From JBGRQA01 sp041725895 (GTDB lineage: Bacteria > Bacteroidota > Bacteroidia > Bacteroidales > Marinifilaceae), in NCBI GenBank assembly GCA_041725895.1, contig JBGRQA010000003.1, positions 186,001-250,000 on the forward strand: DNA of 64,000 nucleotides, given 5' to 3'. The notes beneath the pieces were generated by a model that was given only the letters and a program-made list of their open reading frames with translations, searched no databases and was not told the DNA's origin. Shown here piece after piece: positions 1-8,208 of the stretch. Numbering within the stretch: position 1 is the first letter of the stretch; the number at the start of each line of letters is the position of its first letter. The position numbers were made by a program, and so were the translations under genes.

Positions 1-204
1 TAGCGATAAAACTAGGGTAGGTTAACTGATATTCAGACAGAAATTCTGATCTTTTGCAGAGCTTCCAAAAGCACGAATCATTTTCAAATATGGAAAAGTA
101 TACATCCAAAATATGTCCATTATCGTACACGACTGTTCACTATCGCAACACCTTTCAATCGAAACACTAGCAAACAAAAACGCAACCACACTGATTTTCG
201 TCAC

Positions 205-537
205 TTTAACACAATTGGTACAAATTATGTTGTAGTTTTGTGGTAAAATAAAAAGGAAAGCCGTAAAACGATTTCCATTCCTTTGGGTTCGTCAATCGTA
301 ATTCAAATCGAGCTAAATTATTTTATAGATAAACCAATAATGGAATAAATTCTAAACAAGATACTCTCTGCTAACCGTGGCATTCGGCTGAACTAACTAC
401 TTAATGAGCTGAATGGGAAATCTTCCGGAAATCACCGGGAGATTTCCTCCCACATTTTAACCATCAGTGATTGATGGAATACTAACAAACCTCAATGAAG
501 TCGCACACACTGCCTAAAACCTGAAAATTGGGGCAAA
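205..537. other. intergenic region with an inverted repeat
   Basis: No convincing gene is seen here. Positions 416-447 form a hairpin (GGAAATCT..CCGG pairing with CCGG..AGATTTCC, with a one-base bulge) that has no T-run on either strand. It is therefore probably not an intrinsic terminator. The remainder is AT-rich and presumably holds the promoter of the gene starting at 538, but I could not place one with confidence. Confidence 0.4.
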
Positions 538-1500
538 ATGAAACAGTTCGGCAACATCATTATAGGGCTAATCATGGGATTGCTATTTTTAAGCTTCGCC
601 ATGGCACAACCCAAAATTGACATTCAAAAAGCTTCGGAAATTTTCAAAGAAACAAAGGCTCTATGTCTTAAAGACAATGGTCTACTTTGGGGCAGAAGTC
701 TGAATGTCCCCTTGATTTTTGTAGATCCAAACACCAGAATGATTGTTTCCAACAGTGCGGACAAAAGTGGGATTCTATCTTTGCAGAAAGATGTTTTTGT
801 TGGATATATGCCGGAACAAATTCAAATCACCAAAGGTACTATTCAATTGGGAGGGAAAAGATATGCAATACTACCTTGGCCTCTTCCATCGAATACCGAA
901 GAGCGACAGCTCCAAATCATTCACGAAGCTTTTCACTGCCTGCAACCGGAACTGAATCTTCAACCGCAACCTTATCATAATGGGCACATGGATCAAATGG
1001 AGGCCCGTCTGTGGTTAAAATTAGAATGGGAAGCTCTCGAAAAAGCCGTTAGAAGTAAAGCTCAGGAAAGAAAACAGGCTATAACAGATGCTGTCCTTTT
1101 CAGAATCTACCGAAGAGCCCTGTATAAAGCAAGCGAAGAATACGAAAATCGATTTGAAATCCACGAAGGGATGGCTGAATATACAGCTCAAAAAATATGC
1201 AGTACTAAAACGGATCTTAAAGTTTACCTTACCAAATCATTAAAAATTCTCTGGAAAGCGGAGTCTTTCGTCAATAACTTTGCTTACTGTTCCGGTCCTC
1301 TGTATGGCTTTCTACTGGATGCAAGCGGAATAGAATGGCGCAATCAGCTAAGTGCAAAAGACGACCTTGCCAGAATCACTCAAAAGGCATACAATATTAC
1401 ATTACCTAAAGACATATATCTGGAAGCCGAGGAACGGTCGGTTCGATATCGGGGCGCACTCATTATGGGGGAAGAGTTGGACCGTGAAGCAGAATTATAA
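538..1500 (+). CDS. secreted HExxH putative zinc metallopeptidase, family unknown
   Basis: This is a 320-residue protein with a clear N-terminal signal peptide (hydrophobic residues about 6-22, ending in AMAQ). Residues 129-133 read HEAFH, an HExxH zinc-protease signature. About 80 residues later comes IHEGMAEYTAQ (about 208-218), which offers glutamates able to act as the third zinc ligand, as in gluzincin-type peptidases. I do not recognise a specific named family. The fold around the motif (helix with HExxH, then a distal Glu-containing helix) fits a peptidase-like protein acting in the periplasm or outside the cell. It stands alone, with a convergent gene downstream at 1668. The ATG at 538 is chosen because it directly precedes the signal peptide. 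Function beyond 'putative metal-dependent hydrolase' is inference. Confidence 0.75.
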   Translation: MKQFGNIIIGLIMGLLFLSFAMAQPKIDIQKASEIFKETKALCLKDNGLLWGRSLNVPLIFVDPNTRMIVSNSADKSGILSLQKDVFVGYMPEQIQITKGTIQLGGKRYAILPWPLPSNTEERQLQIIHEAFHCLQPELNLQPQPYHNGHMDQMEARLWLKLEWEALEKAVRSKAQERKQAITDAVLFRIYRRALYKASEEYENRFEIHEGMAEYTAQKICSTKTDLKVYLTKSLKILWKAESFVNNFAYCSGPLYGFLLDASGIEWRNQLSAKDDLARITQKAYNITLPKDIYLEAEERSVRYRGALIMGEELDREAEL

Positions 1501-1667
1501 CAGAAACCTTTTTAATGTTACAAACACTATGAAGGATCTTTTCAACAACAGAAATTCGAGAGCTGCTATATAATAATCTCCTTTATTTTTTAATGATAAT
1601 AGATAATTCCTTGCATCTATCAAAAATTATTTACTTACAGCTACAAGAAAGCAATTAAAGATAAAAA

Positions 1668-2027
1668 TTATTTGTTTTGAGCTCTCCACTCATTTAACAG
1701 AAGAGCCTCCTGCAATATTTCCCGAATAGCATCCACCGGAAAATGATCCAAAGAACGAATACAGATAGAACGAACCTCAACTCTTTCTTTGGCTTCAAGA
1801 ATTCCTTGTTCATTTCCCAACTCCATACCATGGCAAAATCCCAGATCTACCCCATCCTTCACAGGATTTATATAACAAAAGCGACCGTAATAGTAGTAAA
1901 AAGGAATGTGATGAGCCAGACGTTCCTCAATATTAGGTCCTGCTTCCAGGATCAATTTTCGAAGGGCCTCAATTATTTCACGTTTTTCCCTCTCATGTTT
2001 GGCTATAAAATCGTCAACAGAACTCAT
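1668..2027 (-). CDS. DUF1801-like (YdhG/YjbR-type) small protein
   Basis: This 119-residue soluble protein has no signal peptide or membrane segment. The sequence begins with SVDDFIAKHEREKREIIEALR and contains IEERLAHHIPFYYYYGRFCYI, followed by a glycine-containing strand and a C-terminal helix ending in ILQEALLLNEWRAQ. This matches the general pattern of the DUF1801 / YdhG family, small alpha-beta proteins related to the frataxin-like/YjbR fold, some of which have been linked to iron or stress physiology in other bacteria. The biochemical role is unknown. It is a single gene, convergent with the peptidase-like gene that ends at 1500. Confidence 0.7.
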   Translation of the reverse strand: MSSVDDFIAKHEREKREIIEALRKLILEAGPNIEERLAHHIPFYYYYGRFCYINPVKDGVDLGFCHGMELGNEQGILEAKERVEVRSICIRSLDHFPVDAIREILQEALLLNEWRAQNK

Positions 2028-2334
2028 ATTTCTATTATCTTAGGTTTCATTACGAAAAAACTTTCTGGCACCAGTTCCTGCATACCTCAATCGCTCCTGT
2101 ATTCCTAATCGATCTAACACGTCAGGTCTATCTACTAAATTAAGAAAAATCATAAAGTTCTAGAATAGAAGAAATCACATCTGTTTATATGTACATCTGT
2201 CCTTGAAATAAAAATTGCATTTCAGAGAATAACGGTAGCAAATTTTCACTACTTTCGCGCCGAATTACCCGACATAATCCACCAACACTCCTTGTTGGCG
2301 CTTTCAGCCGGATCAAAAAAACAAAACCTTAACA
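2028..2334. other. intergenic region upstream of the SulP transporter, with a small hairpin
   Basis: This is about 300 bases between two divergently transcribed genes. A short hairpin is visible at 2282-2298 (CCAACA, loop CTCCT, TGTTGG), 37 bases before the transporter start codon. It has no T-run and may be part of the 5' UTR. No promoter could be assigned confidently. Confidence 0.35.
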
Positions 2335-4050
2335 ATGATTAGTAAGAATTTCAGTCCCAAATTGGCTACTGTCTTGCGTGAAGGCATTAGTACCAAACAA
2401 TTGAGTCAGGATGTACTGGCAGGAATTATCGTAGGAGTTGTGGCCCTTCCCCTGGCCATTGCCTTTGCAATAGCCTCAGGGGTTTCACCTGAAAAAGGGT
2501 TGGTTACAGCTATTTTTGCAGGATTTGTTATCTCCTTTTTAGGAGGTAGTCGTGTTCAAATTGGTGGCCCAACCGGTGCATTCATCGTAATTGTATATGG
2601 CATCGTTCAGGAATTCGGAATTTCCGGGTTGACCATTGCTACATTTATTGCCGGTTTCCTTCTCATCATCATGGGACTGGCCCGATTCGGGAATCTACTA
2701 AAGTACATCCCCTACCCCTTGATTGTAGGGTTCACAAGTGGGATTGCCCTCCTTATTTTCTCCACTCAAATTAAGGATCTTTTGGGGCTTCATACCGAAA
2801 GCCTACCTGCTGATTTTCTATCCAAATGGAAAATCTATTTTACAAGTCTGGATACCATTACTCCTTATGCGGCATTAATGGGACTGATAACAATACTTAT
2901 CTCCTTCAACTTTCACCGAGTAACAAAAAAAATCCCTGGTTCACTGGTCGCTATTATTCTTTGTACTCTACTGGTTCAACTATTTGATTTACCAATAGAA
3001 ACCATTGAAACCAGATTTGGTTCCATTCCCAATAATATCCCATCTCCACGAGTTCCAGGAGTAGATTTTGCAACTCTGCAACACTTAATTGCACCTGCTT
3101 TTGCTATTGCATTACTGGGTGGAATTGAATCACTACTATCAGCCGTTGTCGCAGATGGTATGATTGGTAGCTCACACCGTTCCAATATGGAATTAGTGGC
3201 TCAAGGTGCTGCAAACATCGTTTCCTCAATTTTCGGAGGAATTCCCGCTACCGGAGCAATTGCCAGAACCGCAACGAATATTAAGAACGGTGGTCGTACT
3301 CCGATCGCAGGTATAGTTCATGCCATTACCCTACTTCTTATCATGCTGATACTGGCTCCCTACGCAAAGCTGATCCCCTTGTCCTGTCTGGCCGGGATTC
3401 TGGTTGTAGTATCCTACCACATGGGAGAATGGCACAACTTCTTCACTCTTTTGAAAAGTAACAAAATGGATACTGCTGTACTTCTTGTGACTTTTTTCCT
3501 AACCGTTATTTTCGACCTTGTTCTGGCCATTGAAGTAGGCATGGTACTATCAGCCTTCCTTTTTATGAAACGTATGGCGGATGTAACTCAATTCGATAAC
3601 AAAACAGGAATTCTGGAAAAGGCAAACAAGGGAGAAGAAGTATTATTTGAAGAAGAAATTCCGGAACTTCCAGAGGGAGTCCTTCTTTACGAAATCAACG
3701 GCCCTCTCTTTTTCGGTGCAGCACAACGATTTCAGGACACATTAAGAAACATCCATGTGAAACCACAAATCATTATTCTTCGGATGAGAAATGTATCGCT
3801 GATAGATGCAACCGGGCTCTACCGCTTGAAAGAGACCATCAAGTTCTACAAACACAAAAACATTAGTATTATTCTTTCGGGCATCCAGGAAAATATAAAA
3901 GAGGAACTGACAAAAGCAGATGTTTTCGAGATCATGAACAAAGAGAATGCACTCCCTTCCATTTCCGAATCTGTCAAGAGAGCTCAAGAGTTAATGCAGA
4001 CGACAAAAACTGACCCAGTTACCCCTTCGGCGATGGTAGAACATGCATAA
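2335..4050 (+). CDS. SulP/SLC26-family anion transporter with C-terminal STAS domain
   Basis: This 571-residue integral membrane protein has many hydrophobic segments between residues 25 and 420. The SulP signature region near the N terminus is recognisable (AGIIVGVVALPLAIAFAIASG, then GGSRVQIGGPTGAFIVIVYG). The C-terminal 120 residues form a STAS domain (LRMRNVSLIDATGLYRLKETI), the regulatory domain typical of this family. Members move sulfate, bicarbonate, dicarboxylates or other anions across the inner membrane, usually coupled to Na+ or H+. The substrate cannot be read from sequence alone. No carbonic anhydrase or sulfate-assimilation gene is adjacent, so context does not decide between bicarbonate and sulfate. 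The gene is probably monocistronic, with a terminator at 4085-4130. Confidence 0.92.
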   Translation: MISKNFSPKLATVLREGISTKQLSQDVLAGIIVGVVALPLAIAFAIASGVSPEKGLVTAIFAGFVISFLGGSRVQIGGPTGAFIVIVYGIVQEFGISGLTIATFIAGFLLIIMGLARFGNLLKYIPYPLIVGFTSGIALLIFSTQIKDLLGLHTESLPADFLSKWKIYFTSLDTITPYAALMGLITILISFNFHRVTKKIPGSLVAIILCTLLVQLFDLPIETIETRFGSIPNNIPSPRVPGVDFATLQHLIAPAFAIALLGGIESLLSAVVADGMIGSSHRSNMELVAQGAANIVSSIFGGIPATGAIARTATNIKNGGRTPIAGIVHAITLLLIMLILAPYAKLIPLSCLAGILVVVSYHMGEWHNFFTLLKSNKMDTAVLLVTFFLTVIFDLVLAIEVGMVLSAFLFMKRMADVTQFDNKTGILEKANKGEEVLFEEEIPELPEGVLLYEINGPLFFGAAQRFQDTLRNIHVKPQIIILRMRNVSLIDATGLYRLKETIKFYKHKNISIILSGIQENIKEELTKADVFEIMNKENALPSISESVKRAQELMQTTKTDPVTPSAMVEHA

Positions 4051-4084
4051 CTCTACTTGAACCGACTTAAATAAATTTTGCTCT

Positions 4085-4130
4085 AAACCTGTGAAGGAGG
4101 ATTCAAACTCTTCTTTCACAGGTTTTATTT
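4085..4130 (+). terminator. intrinsic terminator of the SulP gene
   Basis: AAACCTGTGAA (4085-4095) pairs with TTCACAGGTTT (4115-4125), and a T-rich stretch follows on the plus strand. It lies 35 bases after the stop codon of the transporter. Confidence 0.75.
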
Positions 4131-4224
4131 TATTCCTGAAATTCTATCTCTTCAAAATATTAATTGAAATTCTAAATTTTTCATTCTTCACGACTTTCCT
4201 TAACTTTAAAAGAAAAACTAGATT

Positions 4225-4482
4225 ATGGATATACTTCTGGAACAAGGATGGAGCGAAATTGACAGCACGCTGGTTAAGAATTTTCAGCTAAAAAACTTTT
4301 CCTCCGCAATTGAATTTGTGAATCAAATAGCAGGTATCGCAAATGCAATGGATCATCATCCTGATATTTTTATCTATTCCTACAAAAATGTAAGGGTAAT
4401 CTTAACTACCCATTCCGAAGGCCGGATCACATCTAAAGACATTGAACAAGCCAAAAAAATTGATGCCATTTTCACAACTTAA
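4225..4482 (+). CDS. phhB: 4a-hydroxytetrahydrobiopterin dehydratase (pterin-4-alpha-carbinolamine dehydratase)
   Basis: This 85-residue protein matches the PCD/DCoH family over its whole length. It has the catalytic stretch MDHHPDIFIYSYKNVRVIL, followed by TTHSEGRITSKDIEQAKKID, including the conserved HHP, the distal His and the Asp of the family pattern. The enzyme dehydrates 4a-hydroxy-tetrahydropterin to the quinonoid dihydropterin and normally serves a pterin-dependent aromatic amino acid hydroxylase. No phenylalanine hydroxylase gene is in this window, so its partner is unknown. In other bacteria stand-alone copies occur and may serve other pterin roles. The length is slightly below the usual 95-110 residues because of a short N terminus. 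It ends 15 bases before the convergent gene at 4497. Confidence 0.88.
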   Translation: MDILLEQGWSEIDSTLVKNFQLKNFSSAIEFVNQIAGIANAMDHHPDIFIYSYKNVRVILTTHSEGRITSKDIEQAKKIDAIFTT

Positions 4483-4496
4483 AATAGCCATACCAT

Positions 4497-5090
4497 TTAC
4501 GCACCCACAGCTTCCTCTTCCCTTTCGATATCCGCAATCATCTTTTTAAGAGTTTTGATCTTTTTCCCATAAAGACCACCCATCCAGAAAAAAAGTATAG
4601 CTAAGGTAATTACTACCCCAGTAGTAAGAAAAATAATCGTAAAAGAATCAATAATAAACTCTCCCCTTCCGTAAATAAAAACACCCCACAAATAACCAAA
4701 AGGAATGGCTACTGCGGCCAGAATTTTATAGTGAAGATTAAAGCCTTGAAAAACAACCAAAACCCCTTCTAAATAGCCCTTAAGAGAATCTCCAGGAGAT
4801 AAGGTTTTCATTTTCCGTAACAAATTATAGAATAGCAATAACTCATAGATACTTATGGCAATCGCAAACACCATCATCCATCGTATCATACTAGCATAAA
4901 TTGCCATCAAAACCAGCACAGGAAGCATGATCCACACCATCAGAATCTCAATTTTGGCATTCCGAAGAAACCGGTCTACTACCGATTGTGATTTTTGCTG
5001 TAGAATTCGATCCACATCCAAGGTTTTCCTGTTTTGCTGATCATCCCTATCCAGCTGGGCCCACAACTTCTTCAAATCATTATTTTCCAT
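4497..5090 (-). CDS. four-helix membrane protein, likely regulatory partner of the adjacent ECF sigma factor
   Basis: This 197-residue protein has an N-terminal soluble segment of about 45 residues rich in charged and Gln residues (LKKLWAQLDRDDQQNRKTLD). Four hydrophobic segments follow, at about 48-66, 69-88, 120-140 and 150-170, and then a basic/acidic tail. The start codon overlaps the last 11 bases of the upstream sigma factor gene, so the two are co-transcribed and probably translationally coupled. In Bacteroidota, genes directly downstream of ECF sigma factors commonly encode anti-sigma factors or sigma-linked membrane proteins. This one lacks a FecR domain or obvious zinc-binding anti-sigma motif, so an anti-sigma role is inference from position only. 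Confidence 0.75.
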   Translation of the reverse strand: MENNDLKKLWAQLDRDDQQNRKTLDVDRILQQKSQSVVDRFLRNAKIEILMVWIMLPVLVLMAIYASMIRWMMVFAIAISIYELLLFYNLLRKMKTLSPGDSLKGYLEGVLVVFQGFNLHYKILAAVAIPFGYLWGVFIYGRGEFIIDSFTIIFLTTGVVITLAILFFWMGGLYGKKIKTLKKMIADIEREEEAVGA

Positions 5091-5619
5091 GGATTATTTT
5101 GCTTAGCTGTTTTTTTATCCGATTAATTTTCACTCCAGTATTACTGGTACTTATCCCCATAATTCCCGCAATCTCCTCGTAACTTTTATCCTCCAAATAC
5201 AACAAAATCAATGCACGATCGACTTCTTTCAATTGTTTAATGGCACTGTACAACATCCTGGCCCTTTCATCATAGGTATCATCATATAACTCCTCCACCT
5301 GATCGTAAAATTCTTCCTCCAAAGAACGTTCGGGCAGTTTTCGCTTCTTTAGTTTCAGTTGCGACAGACAAACATTCAGTGCTACCCGGTAAACCCAGGT
5401 AGATGCTTTTGATTCCCCCCGAAAACTTTGAAAGGAGCGCCACATTTGCAACACAACCTCCTGAATAAAATCCTGAAACTCCTCCTCTGTGTTAGAATAG
5501 AGTCGACATACTTTATAAACAATCCGAACATTTGCATCCAGAAATGCTTTGAACTCTACTTCCCGGGGCTTAGACAATTCTTGTTTTAGTGCAATGCTAT
5601 TCATTGAATTTTGTTTCAA
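5080..5619 (-). CDS. ECF-type RNA polymerase sigma factor
   Basis: This is a 179-residue sigma-70 family protein with two recognisable domains. Region 2 has FQDFIQEVVLQMWRSFQSF and KASTWVYRVALNVCLSQLK, the core-binding and -10 recognition helices. Region 4 has EVDRALILLYLEDKSYEEIA and the helix-turn-helix GISTSNTGVKINRIKKQL. There are no regions 1.1 or 3, which defines the extracytoplasmic-function class. An acidic linker joins the domains. It is followed, with an 11-base overlap, by a four-helix membrane protein. The gene diverges from the TraB-like gene at 5763, and the 143-base shared upstream region carries a short inverted repeat at 5673-5688. The start could also be the second Met (residue 6). 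Confidence 0.9.
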   Translation of the reverse strand: MKQNSMNSIALKQELSKPREVEFKAFLDANVRIVYKVCRLYSNTEEEFQDFIQEVVLQMWRSFQSFRGESKASTWVYRVALNVCLSQLKLKKRKLPERSLEEEFYDQVEELYDDTYDERARMLYSAIKQLKEVDRALILLYLEDKSYEEIAGIMGISTSNTGVKINRIKKQLSKIIHGK

Positions 5620-5672
5620 TTGGCCGAATAAAGCCTATTTCATTTTCATTAGTGGAAACTTTTCAAAAAAAA

Positions 5673-5688
5673 TTACACTTAGGTGTAA
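5673..5688. promoter_or_regulatory. inverted repeat between divergent sigma factor and TraB genes
   Basis: TTACAC and GTGTAA flank a 4-base centre (TTAG). It sits in the middle of the 143-base divergent region. It could be an operator or part of an ECF-dependent promoter. No experimental or comparative support is available here. Confidence 0.3.
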
Positions 5689-5762
5689 GAAAATCGAAAA
5701 AAACATACTAATCTGATGAGAAAGTTATCATAAAAGAATCGCGAAACAAAACTTAAAAGAAG

Positions 5763-6647
5763 ATGATACAGAAAATTCAGATGTTAACCATAGCAGTCGT
5801 CCTGCTATTTATGGGATACAATGCACAAAGTCAGGATGCTTTGCTTTGGAAAATCAGTGGAAACGGATTATCAGAACCGTCCTACCTTTACGGAACAATT
5901 CACATCATTTGTGAGAAGGATATGGTAAGATTGGATCAACTGGAAGAATTGGTAAAAGCTACAGATCAAGTAGTTTTGGAGGTAGATATGGATGCTCCGG
6001 AAACCGCTCAGAAAATGCAGATGGGCTCCCTCAATCCGGGAATGAAAAATATCAAGGAAGAACTAACTGAGAAGCAACAAGACATGCTCAATAAATTTCT
6101 GACAGAAAAATTTGGAGCCAACCTGGACCAAATGGGCATCGTAAAACCCTGGGCCCTTTCAGTAATGATTAGCACCCAAGGTGTGATTGAATGTGCTGAC
6201 AAAACCGCCTACGAAACTCAATTGTTAAACTTTGCCAAGAGCAATAGCAAAGAAGTTCTGGGATTAGAAACCATAGATTTTCAATTGAACATGTTTGAAT
6301 CAATGAAACGGGAAGATCAGATAAAGATGCTGACGGATGCAGTGGAGAAAAAGGTCGAATACGATGAACTGCTTCGGAAATTAATCAAAACTTACCAAAA
6401 CGAAAACATTGATGAGATTCACAATATGTTTCTGGAAACCTCTCCTGAAATGCTTAAATATTCGGATCTTCTTCTTTACAACCGCAACAGCAACTGGATC
6501 GCCAAAATCGGAGAATATATGAAAGAGAAATCGACTCTTTTCGCTGTTGGTGCAGGTCACCTGGGAGGAGAAAAAGGTGTTGTTGCATTGCTCAAAAAGG
6601 CCGGATATAATGTAGAAGCAGTAAAACAGTCAAGAACTAATGATTAG
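5763..6647 (+). CDS. TraB/GumN family protein, secreted
   Basis: This 294-residue protein has an N-terminal signal peptide (MLTIAVVLLFMGYNAQSQ). The TraB/GumN family core follows: LLWKISGNGLSEPSYLYGTIH near the start of the mature protein, containing the conserved GTIH, then VVLEVDM, and near the C terminus FAVGAGHLGGEKGV, containing the second conserved GxxH. Family members are predicted metal-dependent hydrolases related to the Tiki fold, and several have been proposed to be peptidases. The length is normal for the family. It diverges from the ECF sigma factor, so it might be a target of that sigma factor, but this is only positional inference. A terminator at 6697-6732 follows. Confidence 0.88.
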   Translation: MIQKIQMLTIAVVLLFMGYNAQSQDALLWKISGNGLSEPSYLYGTIHIICEKDMVRLDQLEELVKATDQVVLEVDMDAPETAQKMQMGSLNPGMKNIKEELTEKQQDMLNKFLTEKFGANLDQMGIVKPWALSVMISTQGVIECADKTAYETQLLNFAKSNSKEVLGLETIDFQLNMFESMKREDQIKMLTDAVEKKVEYDELLRKLIKTYQNENIDEIHNMFLETSPEMLKYSDLLLYNRNSNWIAKIGEYMKEKSTLFAVGAGHLGGEKGVVALLKKAGYNVEAVKQSRTND

Positions 6648-6696
6648 CTTCCAAAACTGTAACCTCCTTATTGATTTAAGGTAAAAAATTGCAAAC

Positions 6697-6732
6697 AAAG
6701 GTCTCCATAATAATGATACAATGGAGACCTTT
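6697..6732. terminator. bidirectional intrinsic terminator
   Basis: AAAGGTCTCCAT (6697-6708) and ATGGAGACCTTT (6721-6732) form a perfect 12-base stem between two convergent genes (stop codons at 6647 and 6733). The last bases of the minus-strand gene border it. Confidence 0.75.
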
Positions 6733-7329
6733 TCAATCTCGTTCCCCCACTCTCAAATCAACCATACGATAAACCTCCTTTTCTTTGGCAAAATAGGCTT
6801 TACCCAAAATACCCGGATAAAAATACCCTCCCCAATCTTCTTTGGCATAAAATTCAAATTCCACAAGATACATCTGATTGATTCTTCGAACCAATCCTAT
6901 ATCAATCCCACAGATCAACTGTGTTTCCCTTGTACCCATGTAAACAGGAAAGTACAAACAGTCACACTCAGGCTGAAAGGCATTCTCCTCTGCTCGTCGA
7001 TACTTTTTATAGTCCATGCCCGTCAATCTATCGATACAGGGTTGCAAACGCTCCTTCTCTTTACTGATGAACTTCTCGGATATGAAACCAAAACTTCTTA
7101 AATTCTCGAAGTAGGCCTCCACAGAAACAATTACCTTTCCCTCGTGGCTTCTTTCAATTTCCAATCCGTAAACATCCCCTTCGGAAATCACAGCATAAAG
7201 GTACCAGTTATAGAACTCCTTCAACACCCTTCGAATTTCCAGTTCCTGATAATTTGTTTTAACCTGTGCATTTCCCCAACTGCTTGAAGCAAAAAACAGA
7301 AGGAAAAGTAAAAAAGATCTCCGTATCAT
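6733..7329 (-). CDS. secreted protein of unknown function (DUF3828-like)
   Basis: This 198-residue protein has a signal peptide (MIRRSFLLFLLFFASSSWGNAQ). The segment EIRRVLKEFYNWYLYAV and the following region up to about residue 100 resemble the DUF3828 pattern, in which a helix with FYxWY starts the domain. A pair of cysteines occurs in ECDCLYF near residue 123. The C-terminal part is strand-rich (YLVEFEFYAKEDWGGYFYPG) and ends in VYRMVDLRV. The function is unknown. It is followed on the same strand by nothing before the convergent terminator. Confidence 0.7.
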   Translation of the reverse strand: MIRRSFLLFLLFFASSSWGNAQVKTNYQELEIRRVLKEFYNWYLYAVISEGDVYGLEIERSHEGKVIVSVEAYFENLRSFGFISEKFISKEKERLQPCIDRLTGMDYKKYRRAEENAFQPECDCLYFPVYMGTRETQLICGIDIGLVRRINQMYLVEFEFYAKEDWGGYFYPGILGKAYFAKEKEVYRMVDLRVGERD

Positions 7330-7405
7330 AATGCGAATCGCTATTTCAATTCATTTTCATCTTAGCATACTTGTATTAATACAAAAAAACAGGCTCAGCA
7401 CAAGA

Positions 7406-8008
7406 CTATTCCGATTCTGTCTTTACTAATTCATAACCCAACACGATCATATGAGGAATCTTCTTCAGCTCAACATTACTCATATCCCGCTTCAAATCAG
7501 TCCCCCAACAGAACCGCTTAATTTTTTGACCATTGAACTCATCGTCCCACATGGATCCATAAAGTAGCAAAGGAACTTTTTTGTCATATTCCAACTTCCC
7601 AATCTCAAAACACTTCCAAATGTGTGGCTCCGAATTGCTCCCTTTCATATTCAAGGGCAATGAAACCGCCATAGAAGGATGAATGAGCTTTATCTTTAAG
7701 AAACTACTTGTATCAGCTTGCGTAAAAGAAAAAACCTTCAAAACATTTTCCTTTAAATTCTTCACCCTGGAAAGATTGAATACGAATTCCTTATGCTGCA
7801 ATACAGAATCTATTTTTATCTCATCGATGTAAAGCTTGATTTTGCCGTTTTTACACATATTCTTGAAATCAAATTTAAACTCCTTTACTCCAATGAGCTC
7901 CAAAGCCTGCTCATAATCCGTTAAATCACGTTCTTGAATAATATTTTGAGAGAAATTCATTTTTGCAAGCAAGAACAGGCAAATAAAAAGTAGAATTTTC
8001 GCTTTCAT
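7406..8008 (-). CDS. secreted hypothetical protein
   Basis: This 200-residue protein has a signal peptide (MKAKILLFICLFLLAKMNFSQ). I recognise no domain. The mature part is mixed in composition, Lys-rich, and has several strand-like stretches (EFVFNLSRVKNLKENVLKVF, PHMIVLGYELVKTE). It lies 76 bases upstream of, and on the same strand as, the DUF3828-like gene, so the two may be one transcript. Gene start and reading frame are well supported by the signal peptide; function is not. Confidence 0.65.
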   Translation of the reverse strand: MKAKILLFICLFLLAKMNFSQNIIQERDLTDYEQALELIGVKEFKFDFKNMCKNGKIKLYIDEIKIDSVLQHKEFVFNLSRVKNLKENVLKVFSFTQADTSSFLKIKLIHPSMAVSLPLNMKGSNSEPHIWKCFEIGKLEYDKKVPLLLYGSMWDDEFNGQKIKRFCWGTDLKRDMSNVELKKIPHMIVLGYELVKTESE

Positions 8009-8208
8009 AGAAGATTAAATTACGATGAGTTTTTTTACTGCCACATACAGAAAGACAGTAACTATGATTTAATTTTTCCTTATTCCCCACATAAACCTCT
8101 ATTTTGTATAAACCAAACCAATCAAAAGGCCAGACAAAAATCGGTTTCAAGAGAAACAGCATTTATTTTGATATACCCAAAAAACATTTGCGGATCGATC
8201 AATACAAA

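Noticed and set aside
22..204. 60-codon open frame on the minus strand at the left edge
   Set aside because: It has a short hydrophobic start but no domain, no clear context and Cys/Phe-rich low-quality composition; it could be chance in AT-rich DNA.
2282..2298. Possible riboswitch upstream of the SulP gene
   Set aside because: Only one short hairpin is visible and no conserved riboswitch blocks could be recognised.
4091..4291. 66-codon frame on the plus strand
   Set aside because: It runs through the SulP terminator and into the start of the phhB gene in another frame.
7926..8162. 78-codon frame on the minus strand
   Set aside because: It overlaps the signal-peptide start of the gene at 7406-8008 in another frame and has no domain.
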